DNA of 14,643 nt from Pseudaestuariivita sp. (GTDB lineage Bacteria > Pseudomonadota > Alphaproteobacteria > Rhodobacterales > Rhodobacteraceae): assembly GCA_020629995.1 (NCBI GenBank), contig JAHDCH010000041.1, forward strand, positions 1-14,643, in the 5' to 3' direction. The position numbers were made by a program, and so were the translations under genes. Below, one piece after another: positions 7,389-14,524 of the stretch (position 1 is its first letter; the number at the start of each line of letters is the position of its first letter). Under the pieces are notes generated by a model, which worked only from the letters and a program-made list of their open reading frames with translations, was not told the origin of the DNA and did no database searches.

Positions 7389-9224
7389 ATGAACGTCAAG
7401 ATCTACGCGGCCTACCACCGGCTTGCCCCGCTTTTGTCATCGCCATCCGTTGTGCCTTTGCACGTGGGGCGCTCCAATGCGGCGGCCCCTCTGAACGGTA
7501 TGAACGGGGACAACAGCGGAACGCATATCTCGGACCGCAACCCGACGTTCTGCGAACTGACGGCGCTGTATTGGGCCTGGAAAAACGACCAAACCAGTGA
7601 CCTGATCGGCCTGATGCATTATCGCCGGTTGCTGGATTTGACGGGCCAGATGCCCGGTGGCGCGGTCGAACGCACGCCTGAGCGGCTGAATATCCCAGAA
7701 TGGCTGGCGGACGCCGAGAGCTGGATCGCGCGCGAGGCGGCGGATTGGGACATCATCGTCCCGCGCCTGCACGAAATGGGGCGCACGGTCGAGGCAAACT
7801 ATGCCGCAGGTCACCACGCCGAGGACTATGACCTGGTGCGCGAGATCATCACACGCGACCACCCGGAATACCTGCCCAGCTTTGAAGCGGTGTCCGCGGC
7901 CCACAAGGTGCGGCTGGGCAACATGATGCTGATGACGCGTCCTGTTCTGGACCGATACTGCACCTGGCTGTTCGATATTCTGTTCAAGGTCGAGGCAACC
8001 GACATCGCCCGCCGCCGTTACAGCCCGCATCAGGCGCGCTACATCGGATTTTTGGCCGAGCGTTTGCTGACAGTCTTTGTCCATCACGAGATGGCCCGGA
8101 ACCCCAGCCTGCGGCTGCGCGAAGTGTCGATCCTGAACCTGGCCGAAACGCTGGTGACCCCGCATCTGGCGTCGGAACAGATGGATGACCCGCATGCGGT
8201 CAACGTCGCCTGTTCGGCGGATCGCGCCTATCTGCCCCACGCTGCGGCCATGCTGCAATCGCTGTGCGCCCACGCCGACCCGGCACGCAGCATCAACGTC
8301 TTTTTCCTGCACTCGGGCCTGACGCCGCGCGATATCGGCATGCTCGAAGAGGTCACGGCGGGACATGCGCGGCTGACGCTGTACCCCATCGACACGCGCG
8401 GCGCCTTTGACGGCAGCTATCGGTCTGCCAGCCGGGCCCCGTCAAACGCGACCTACAACCGGTTCCTGCTGCTGGATCTTTTGCCGGGGCTGGACCGGTT
8501 GATCTATCTGGACGTGGACGTGATCCTGCGCGCGGACATTTGCAAGCTGTTCGACACCGATGTCGGAGACGCCGCCATCGCCGCCGTGCCCGACTGGATC
8601 ATGACCCGGACCCTGACCGGGCCGGTCAAGACGATTGATCCCGGCGTCCCGGACCTCGGCATCTATCACCGCGAGGTGCTGGAACTGAGCGACGATCAGA
8701 TCGCCCGGTATTTCAACGCAGGTGTCCTGCTTTTTAACTTTGCCGCGTTTGAAGACGTGGCGGCGGAAAGCGCCGCCCTGATGCGCGAAGCGTTCGAAGG
8801 CCGGTATCTGTTCCGCGATCAGGATATCCTGAACCGTCATTTCCGCGATCGGCTGCATGTTCTGGACGGGCGCTGGAATGTCTTTAATTCACCAAGCGCT
8901 GCATATGCGCGGGTACCATCACCGAACCACGCGCGGGCCATGGCCGCGCGGCGCGATCCCTGGATCATCCACTACGCGGACCGAGACAACAAACCATGGT
9001 TCCTGAACGCGGTGCCGCTGTCGTCGCATTACTGGCAGGCGCTGATCCAGACACCGTTTTATGGCGAAGTTGTCGGGCAGGCGGCACGAACCGGAAGCCT
9101 GACCCATCGCACGAGCCCGATCGTGCGCACGGGCCGAGCTTTGGCAGAAAGAATGCCGATCCTCAAAGGCCCGCTTTTGCGGATCTATGCATGGCTGAAA
9201 GGCAAGCCACCTCGCACACGCTGA
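7389..9224 (+). CDS. Two-domain glycosyltransferase: DUF4422 fused to GT8
   Basis: This 611-residue protein has two parts. Residues 1 to ~265 match the DUF4422 type found in capsule and LPS loci: MNVKIYAAYHR at the start, SDRNPTFCELTALYWAWKN, and the hallmark GLMHYRR (H77-R80). Residues ~271-560 form a GT8 retaining transferase: VNVACSADRAYLPHAAAML at 271, a YNRFLLLDLLPGLDRLIYLD run ending in the metal-binding D375-V-D377, NAGVLLFN at 443-450, FRDQDILNRHF, and HYADRDNKPW with H528 as the expected third metal ligand. All key GT8 residues are present, so it should be active, transferring hexose from a UDP sugar in the cytoplasm. The ATG at 7389 was chosen because the protein begins with the canonical DUF4422 start; the frame is open further upstream but there overlaps the permease gene. 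The ribosome binding site (GGGA) is weak. DUF4422 is presumed to be a second transferase. Confidence 0.88.
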   Translation: MNVKIYAAYHRLAPLLSSPSVVPLHVGRSNAAAPLNGMNGDNSGTHISDRNPTFCELTALYWAWKNDQTSDLIGLMHYRRLLDLTGQMPGGAVERTPERLNIPEWLADAESWIAREAADWDIIVPRLHEMGRTVEANYAAGHHAEDYDLVREIITRDHPEYLPSFEAVSAAHKVRLGNMMLMTRPVLDRYCTWLFDILFKVEATDIARRRYSPHQARYIGFLAERLLTVFVHHEMARNPSLRLREVSILNLAETLVTPHLASEQMDDPHAVNVACSADRAYLPHAAAMLQSLCAHADPARSINVFFLHSGLTPRDIGMLEEVTAGHARLTLYPIDTRGAFDGSYRSASRAPSNATYNRFLLLDLLPGLDRLIYLDVDVILRADICKLFDTDVGDAAIAAVPDWIMTRTLTGPVKTIDPGVPDLGIYHREVLELSDDQIARYFNAGVLLFNFAAFEDVAAESAALMREAFEGRYLFRDQDILNRHFRDRLHVLDGRWNVFNSPSAAYARVPSPNHARAMAARRDPWIIHYADRDNKPWFLNAVPLSSHYWQALIQTPFYGEVVGQAARTGSLTHRTSPIVRTGRALAERMPILKGPLLRIYAWLKGKPPRTR

Positions 9225-9261
9225 AAGAACGCGCATCAAGTTAAATCAGACTTTGGCCTGC

Positions 9262-9276
9262 GCGCCATCCTGGCGC
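9262..9276. repeat. Short inverted repeat downstream of the DUF4422-GT8 gene
   Basis: GCGCCA-TCC-TGGCGC is a perfect 6-bp hairpin that extends outward with interruptions. It lies 38 bp after the stop codon. Neither strand has a T tract after it, so it is not a standard intrinsic terminator; it may protect or pause the 3' end. Confidence 0.4.
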
Positions 9277-9310
9277 CTGGCGAAAAATGACTTGCCTCAA
9301 TCATCCAACC

Positions 9311-9374
9311 GGCGTGCCGTTCCTGCCCTGCCAGCCTGCGAAATACGAGGCGGCACAGGGCAGGCAATCACGCC
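9311..9374. repeat. Large multi-stem inverted repeat between convergent genes
   Basis: GGCGTG (9311-9316) pairs with CACGCC (9369-9374) and CCTGCCCTG (9322-9330) pairs perfectly with CAGGGCAGG (9356-9364). A further GCCT/AGGC stem nests inside. The structure fills most of the space between the GT8 gene (ending 9224) and the small minus-strand gene (ending 9387). It could act as a bidirectional 3'-end structure, although no U tract follows on either strand. Confidence 0.5.
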
Positions 9375-9386
9375 GGAGCGGCAGGA

Positions 9387-9542
9387 TCAGGAATCTTCCT
9401 GTTCCTTCAGTTCAAGCAATTCCTTGCGTTTGTTGATGATGGCGATTTCCGCCTCGATGATGCGCAGGCGGGCCTCGGCATCCTGCGCGCGAATTTCATT
9501 GCGTTCCGCTTTTTCGCGCAGTGCGGCCATGTCAGCGTCCAT
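9387..9542 (-). CDS. Small coiled-coil protein of unknown function (51 residues)
   Basis: This frame encodes MDADMAALREKAERNEIRAQ followed by more charged helix and ending in EQEDS. It is almost entirely a predicted amphipathic helix with Leu/Ile/Ala at heptad-like spacing (L9, I18, A25, L27, I30, I34), hence a probable coiled coil. It is very rich in Glu, Arg and Lys. The ATG at 9542 is chosen because GGAGA lies about 8 nt upstream; an upstream in-frame ATG at 9560 would add six residues but has no good ribosome binding site. The gene lies 94 bp after the methyltransferase gene on the same strand and may share its transcript. I do not recognise a family. The clean helix, plausible ribosome binding site and the lack of any other explanation for this stretch support a real gene. 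Confidence 0.6.
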   Translation of the reverse strand: MDADMAALREKAERNEIRAQDAEARLRIIEAEIAIINKRKELLELKEQEDS

Positions 9543-9595
9543 GTGAAAGTCTCCGGTCATTTTTTTGATCCAAACAGTTGCACTCGTTCCCGCCT

Positions 9596-9617
9596 GCCCG
9601 GTGCGTGTCCACCCGGC
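9596..9617. repeat. Imperfect inverted repeat between methyltransferase and small gene
   Basis: GCCCGGTG and CACCCGGC pair at 7 of 8 positions around CGTGTC, about 20 bp after the methyltransferase stop codon. No T tract follows on the minus strand, so it may be a processing or stability hairpin rather than a terminator. Confidence 0.35.
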
Positions 9618-9636
9618 CTGCGTACTAAGCTCGTCC

Positions 9637-10989
9637 CTACTTCTTGCTGGCGACGCAATAGACGACGTTGGTCGTCAGTTCGCGCTCCTGGATGTCGGGC
9701 AGTTTCTTGCGCACGCGCTCGATGATCTCGGGCGTGAGCCGTTCCAGCGTCGCCGCAGACGAAGGAATCTCGTCCCAGATTTCGACGTCAAAGTACTTTT
9801 CGGTGATCGCCTTGATCTCATCCAGGCGGATGCGGTTCAGGTGCGTGCGGAAATAGTGATCGTCGGGCAGGTCATCCATGATGTCGATGTGCTGCCAATC
9901 ATAGACCTGCGCCTGTCCCGGCACCGACAGGTCGATCTGGTCGGGGCGGTTGGGCGCGAAATGGTGCCCGTTCCAGCAATAGTAATTGTGGTGCAGGAAC
10001 ACGATGCGCGACGTGTCGTGCAGAAGCGGCACAAGGCCCGAGAACACCAGATCCAGCTGGATCAGGTGCTCGGTCACGTTGTGCAGCGCAATCGTGTCAA
10101 AGGTTTCCTGCACCGGCATGTCTTCGGCGATGCATTGGAACAGGCGCACGGCGGGAAGCGCCGCAGCGATTTCGTTGGGCGTCACGCCCATGTCATCCCA
10201 TTCGCGCAAGCGCTTGTTCTTGGCGCGCGTGCTGTCCAGTTTCATCACCGGGTCGAGACCCGCATAGCTTTTGGCGCCTGCGATCAAGAAACCCATGCCA
10301 TAGCCGCCAAAGCCACAGCCCACATCGATCACCGTCTTGTCCTTGACCATGTCGTGAATACGCTTGGGCCAGGTGACATAGTCAAACCGGCAGGACACGT
10401 CGACAAGATGCGCATCATAGTTGCGCAGCGCCCAGTCGAGATCCGATGCAAAGTGGAAATAGGCGATCTTGGCCTGAACCGGATCGCTGTTCCAGTCGGG
10501 ACCGGGCTCCATACCGGCCAGAGCCTTTGCCGCCGCACGCATGTCCTCGGTCGGGCCATCGGTCCGGGCCGCGATGTAGCCCGCTTCGATCACGTCGATA
10601 TGCGCTTTGGCTTCGGCGGCGATCTCGGCGGCGGCGATGCGTTCCAGAAGGCGCTCGGCAGGCGCGATGTTGGGATTGATTTCAAGCGCGTCCTTGGCCA
10701 GTTGCCGCGCTTCGGCCAGCTGCCCTTCGGCAAACAGAATGCGCGCGCGCTGGACCTTGGCACCGGCATGTTTGGGACGGGTCGCCTGAAACGCGTCCAG
10801 CAGCGTTCGGGCGGCGTCAAGGTTGCCTTCTTCGATCTCGACCCGGGCCATAAAGAACGCGGGCACACCAGCCTTGCGGGTCTTGAGCATCGGTTCGAGC
10901 AGGTCACGCGCCTTGGCAAAATCGCGCACCGACATGGCCTGGCGCACCTGGTCGAGTTCGGCGTCCTGTCCCTTGACTTGATCTGACAT
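9637..10989 (-). CDS. Class I SAM-dependent methyltransferase with N-terminal helical (TPR-like) region
   Basis: This 450-residue protein has two parts. Residues ~8-150 are helical and TPR-like, with repeated patterns such as DFAKARDLLEPML, NLDAARTLLDAF and QLAEARQLAKDALEINPN. The C-terminal half is a Rossmann methyltransferase: motif I VIDVGCGFGGYG (about 220-231, D222), acidic loop residues after it in GLDP, and a LHNVTEHL segment where motif IV/post-IV would lie. It probably methylates a sugar or another small group of the glycan; the substrate cannot be read. The start is ATG 10989, with AAGGAGA 7 nt upstream; an in-frame extension to 11028 is less likely. It follows the GT4 gene by 46 bp on the same strand, and the two probably form an operon. 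A TPR region ahead of a methyltransferase often serves protein docking, which would fit a complex with the glycosyltransferase; that link is inferred. Confidence 0.85.
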   Translation of the reverse strand: MSDQVKGQDAELDQVRQAMSVRDFAKARDLLEPMLKTRKAGVPAFFMARVEIEEGNLDAARTLLDAFQATRPKHAGAKVQRARILFAEGQLAEARQLAKDALEINPNIAPAERLLERIAAAEIAAEAKAHIDVIEAGYIAARTDGPTEDMRAAAKALAGMEPGPDWNSDPVQAKIAYFHFASDLDWALRNYDAHLVDVSCRFDYVTWPKRIHDMVKDKTVIDVGCGFGGYGMGFLIAGAKSYAGLDPVMKLDSTRAKNKRLREWDDMGVTPNEIAAALPAVRLFQCIAEDMPVQETFDTIALHNVTEHLIQLDLVFSGLVPLLHDTSRIVFLHHNYYCWNGHHFAPNRPDQIDLSVPGQAQVYDWQHIDIMDDLPDDHYFRTHLNRIRLDEIKAITEKYFDVEIWDEIPSSAATLERLTPEIIERVRKKLPDIQERELTTNVVYCVASKK

Positions 10990-11035
10990 CCTCGGGTCTC
11001 CTTGAGCGACGGCGCGGCGCTGCCGCATATCCTGT

Positions 11036-14000
11036 TTAGTCTTTCGGCAAAAGCATGTCGGGCTCGTCCAAAGCCCGGGTCAGCGTGCCATTGCGCACCG
11101 GCGTACGATTTTCCCAGACCACAACAGACAGCGCGCCATCGGCGGCCGCCTCGACCATGTCCTGCGAGACAGGGATGCGGTATCCATGCGCCTCGAGGCC
11201 CGGCGTGCGACGGCCCAGAGCTGGCATTTCGACACTGGCGGCCGCGATGAACAACGGCGTGTCCCCTGACAAAACGGCAACGTGCACTGTTGTGTCCCGG
11301 TTGGCGCGGTCCCAGGCCCATCCCACCAGCCAATCGCCGGCGCACCACCCTGCGGCGTCCTTCGGCGCATTGAGAAAGGCACGCATGTCCGCGTTTTCCG
11401 CAGCCACCGGTGCAGTGAGCGTTTCGATCAGCGTCGCGCTTTTCGCGCGCAGCGCCTGACGCTCCAGCTCGGCACGGCCAGTGCCGGTGGCCAGCGACAG
11501 CAGCGCATCTACGTCCATGCCGCGGTCAAGATCGGCCTTTCGCAGCCGCACCCCGGGCCGCGTGGCGGCAGGTTTGTCGAATGTCACATATCCCAGACGT
11601 TCAAGCGCACGCGAAGCTTCGGGTTGATGCACATCTGCCGCGTCGACGCCGGCAAGGCTCAGAACCTCGTCATAGGACAGTCCCATGTCGATGGCTTTCT
11701 GGCTAAGACGCACCCCCGGCCCGGCAGACTCGCCATCGGGATCGATCACGCCGCTGGACATCAGATCACCCAGATCGTCGCTCGAGGCCGTGACGTCATC
11801 AAAGCTGCCCGAGCCTCCGAGAAGATCGGCAAGGTCCGACGCGGCCTGATCGCTGCCCAGCCGACCGGCATAGGCGGTGACCTCTTTCTGGCGCTGCAGG
11901 ATCGCTGTCATGGACAGCGCCGACATGATCGGATTGCGCGCAGCCAGAGCGTAGGTGTTCACGGTCAGCTTGTTGATCCGCAGGAACTGGTTGCGCAGCT
12001 TTTGACCTTCGAGGTCATAAAGCCCCCAGCTGATCGGGTAGGACGTGCCGGCGTCCCACGCTTCGGGCAGAGGATAGCGCGACAGTGTCAGGTATTCGTC
12101 GCTGCCCTCTTCGCCATGTTCTTCGATCAGGTCGATCGTCTGCACGCTGTCGCGCAGTTTCAGCATCCGGATGCCCGGCCCGCGCGCAAACAGAATCAGG
12201 CTGTCCGTCGCTTCGTCCAGGCCGACAACCAACGCACGCTTGAGAGGTTGGGTGATATCGATCCGGTTCCAGTCGGTCGGCATAAGCCAGACCGAATCCG
12301 TCTCGCCCCGCCCGCCGTCACGCAGCACCTTGTCATCCAGCGCGCTGCCGCCGCCGCGCGTCTGGTGCAGCGCGGCAAGATTGATCTTGCGCTGCGCGAT
12401 CGAGCTGTTGTCGATCAGCGGCTTGGCCTTGAGATAGGCATAGACCGCGTCTTCGGCCAGATCGCGGGCCTCTTGCGGGGCCTGCGGCCAGTCGAGCAAG
12501 GTTTCGGGGAACACCAGCAGATCGTCCGGGCCTTTTTCCACGGCACGGGTGACGTATTCATGCAAGATGCCCTGCCGCACGTCATAAGGCTCGAACGGGC
12601 CAAGCCGCGCGTACGTCTCGGCGCGCATGGCAAACAGCTCGGGGCCATAGGCGCGCGAGGTGAGGAAATGCGAGGCGATGTCGCCGCCAATGGGCAGGCC
12701 CAGAATGTCGCCATCCGCATGGAAGAACGTGGTGAACAGACAATCGGGCCGGTGCCCCAGCGCCAGCTTGGCCGCCTCGAAAAAGCCCGGACGCGGGCGG
12801 ACGCCAGCGCCATGGGCAAATACGGTTGCGTCGGTTCCGGCATCCTGCGCCAGAGCGTTCAACGCATCACCCGCAGCCTGACCGATACAATCAAGCACAC
12901 GCGCGTCGATGCCTGCATCCGCCAGTTGGTTTGCGGCAGAGGTTACAGCGGGGCGCATCGCGGCATCGTTGAAACCCAGAACGACACGGTCCGGCGCATC
13001 TTTGGCCAGCGCGGCGGCGAGCGATTTCAGGTCGTCCCCGCGCCGCACCAGAGCGGCAAAGCCGATCGAGCCGATGTCGCTGCCGGGTTTGTCCATTTCG
13101 GCCGTGATCTCGCGGATCGCGGCGGCGCGCCCGATCTCGTCGATCTTTTCGCCCACGTGGGCATGAAACCCGTACCAGACGCGCAGGTTCTCATCGTTCG
13201 AAAAGCTCGAATGCGCGATCACCTGACCTTCTTTCAGCACCCGCTCCAGCTGATCTGCAAGCGCGGTCGACTTGGGCTCGACCAGGCTGCGTTCGTGGTC
13301 TCCCGCGTCAATCAGCTCGGGCGTGCCGCCAACGGCCGTGGCAATGAAGGGAATGTTGTTCTCGAGCGTCTCGTAGACCGCCATGGTCGAGTTCTCGATC
13401 AGCGAGGGCATCACCGCGATCATGTCGCGCGAACACATGTGGCTGAGCGCTTCGGGCTGGTTCTTGTCGGTGATCAGCGTGACGGGGAAATCCCACGCCT
13501 CGGCCTTGGCGTTGATGTAATCCTCGACCTTCATGCCGCCCTGGGTCGCCAGCGGCGCGCCCCATTTGCCCATGAACGACACCTTTTCGGGCGCGATCCC
13601 GCGCTCCTTGAGGATGTCGAGCGCGTTGCACATCAGCTCGACGCCCTTGCGCCCCTCAAGCCGGCCAAAGAAGATCAGCTCTTGCGTCTTGACCAGGTCG
13701 CCAGGTTTGCGCGGCGGGCGCTGGTCGGTCACGATGACCTTTTTGAAGTCCACGATGTTGGGCTGCACAAAGACGTTGGCATCGGGCACCTTGTACCCGA
13801 TTTCGCCCATGAATGTGATCAAGTGGGCCGACCCGCCGATCACCGCATCAGCAAGCTCGACGCATTTCTGTTCGGCATAGGCGGCCAGCACCAGTTCGCG
13901 CCGCTCGATGGGCTGCATCTGGTAGTGGCGGTTCCAGATGTGGGGCGACGAGGTTTTGACCAGGAACAGGGTTTCCTGAAACGCCAGCCCCAGCCGTTTG

Positions 14001-14428
14001 GCCATCAGCGCATAGACCATGCCGCCGCGCCATTCGGACGTGTGCACCACGTCGAACGGATCCTGATCGCGCAGCCAGTGGTAGGCGGCTGCAAAGCGTT
14101 CCTGCCATTCGACCGCCGCGCCCCAGCAGGGCTGTTCGGGAAATTGCAGGTAATGCAGGGTCACGCCGAAGTCGGCAAAGTGCTTGACCCAGTGTTCCGG
14201 CGTTTCGTCCTGCACCACGGGCCCCTTGAGGAACAGCACATGCACCTCGTGGCCATTGGCGGCCAGCCCTTTGGACAGGTGGTAGTAGGTCGACGCGATC
14301 CCGCCGTTACGGACCGGGCCGATAATCTCTTCGGTGACGATACAGACGCGCAGCGGCTTTTTCGCCGTGCTGAGGCCAACAGAGTCGATGGCCGGAAAGG
14401 TTTTGACCTCAAATTCGTCGATCTGCAT
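11036..14428 (-). CDS. Large multidomain glycosyltransferase (GT4 N-terminus, degenerate GT2-like centre, GWAWD C-terminal domain)
   Basis: This 1130-residue protein begins with a GT4 (GT-B) enzyme at about 20-440: LRVCIVTEEI, the acceptor glycine loop VRNGGIAST, VVHTSEWRGG, FVQPNIVDF, FFGRLEGRKG (about 251-260), and the E-x7-E pair in ENSTMAVYE starting at E345, followed by AVGGTPELI. Residues ~450-660 resemble a GT2 domain (ALNALAQDAGTDATVFAHGA; then FPETLLDW) but the expected metal-binding DxD is replaced by HGAG near 540. Residues ~660-900 are unrecognised. A duplicated PGVRL motif lies at 904-926 and 958-980. A C-terminal beta domain carries LVGWAWD near 1036. It is far longer than a single GT4 (350-450). 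The start is ATG 14428, with GGGGGA 5 nt upstream; a GTG at 14470 is possible. It is upstream of, and probably cotranscribed with, the methyltransferase gene. Confidence 0.86.
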   Translation of the reverse strand: MQIDEFEVKTFPAIDSVGLSTAKKPLRVCIVTEEIIGPVRNGGIASTYYHLSKGLAANGHEVHVLFLKGPVVQDETPEHWVKHFADFGVTLHYLQFPEQPCWGAAVEWQERFAAAYHWLRDQDPFDVVHTSEWRGGMVYALMAKRLGLAFQETLFLVKTSSPHIWNRHYQMQPIERRELVLAAYAEQKCVELADAVIGGSAHLITFMGEIGYKVPDANVFVQPNIVDFKKVIVTDQRPPRKPGDLVKTQELIFFGRLEGRKGVELMCNALDILKERGIAPEKVSFMGKWGAPLATQGGMKVEDYINAKAEAWDFPVTLITDKNQPEALSHMCSRDMIAVMPSLIENSTMAVYETLENNIPFIATAVGGTPELIDAGDHERSLVEPKSTALADQLERVLKEGQVIAHSSFSNDENLRVWYGFHAHVGEKIDEIGRAAAIREITAEMDKPGSDIGSIGFAALVRRGDDLKSLAAALAKDAPDRVVLGFNDAAMRPAVTSAANQLADAGIDARVLDCIGQAAGDALNALAQDAGTDATVFAHGAGVRPRPGFFEAAKLALGHRPDCLFTTFFHADGDILGLPIGGDIASHFLTSRAYGPELFAMRAETYARLGPFEPYDVRQGILHEYVTRAVEKGPDDLLVFPETLLDWPQAPQEARDLAEDAVYAYLKAKPLIDNSSIAQRKINLAALHQTRGGGSALDDKVLRDGGRGETDSVWLMPTDWNRIDITQPLKRALVVGLDEATDSLILFARGPGIRMLKLRDSVQTIDLIEEHGEEGSDEYLTLSRYPLPEAWDAGTSYPISWGLYDLEGQKLRNQFLRINKLTVNTYALAARNPIMSALSMTAILQRQKEVTAYAGRLGSDQAASDLADLLGGSGSFDDVTASSDDLGDLMSSGVIDPDGESAGPGVRLSQKAIDMGLSYDEVLSLAGVDAADVHQPEASRALERLGYVTFDKPAATRPGVRLRKADLDRGMDVDALLSLATGTGRAELERQALRAKSATLIETLTAPVAAENADMRAFLNAPKDAAGWCAGDWLVGWAWDRANRDTTVHVAVLSGDTPLFIAAASVEMPALGRRTPGLEAHGYRIPVSQDMVEAAADGALSVVVWENRTPVRNGTLTRALDEPDMLLPKD
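11489..11557 (-). repeat. PGVRL...LSLA motif, copy 2 (GT4 protein, residues 958-980)
   Basis: This segment reads PGVRLRKADLDRGMDVDALL then SLA and matches copy 1 at the PGVRL start, the conserved D-x-G and the closing LSLA. The two copies separate the unrecognised middle region from the C-terminal GWAWD domain. Confidence 0.6.
11651..11719 (-). repeat. PGVRL...LSLA motif, copy 1 (GT4 protein, residues 904-926)
   Basis: This segment reads PGVRLSQKAIDMGLSYDEVL then SLA. It shares about 12 of 23 positions, ungapped, with a second copy 54 residues further on. It appears to be a short strand-helix-helix unit of unknown role. Confidence 0.6.
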
Positions 14429-14486
14429 GTCCGTCCCCCGCGAGCGTACAATCGCCCAAGTCCCAATCACGCGCCTTGCGGCCCGC

Positions 14487-14524
14487 CCCGCACACCGTTG
14501 CGCAAACGCAATGCTGTGTGCGGG
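14487..14524. promoter_or_regulatory. Strong 38-bp palindrome upstream of the large GT4 gene
   Basis: CCCGCACAC (14487-14495) is perfectly complementary to GTGTGCGGG (14516-14524), and inside it TTGCG (14498-14502) pairs with CGCAA (14507-14511) around a CAAA loop. It lies 59-96 bp upstream of the ATG at 14428. A TTGACC in the minus direction (14543-14538) could be a -35 element placing the -10 inside the palindrome. It could be an operator or a leader RNA hairpin; the sequence alone does not decide. Confidence 0.5.

Noticed and set aside
9565..10986. Plus-strand open frame of 473 codons opposite the methyltransferase gene
   Set aside because: The minus strand has methyltransferase motif I and a strong ribosome binding site; the plus frame is His/Arg/Val-rich with no motif.
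14429..14470. 14-codon extension of the GT4 gene from GTG at 14470
   Set aside because: ATG at 14428 has a GGGGGA ribosome binding site; the extension adds nothing recognisable.
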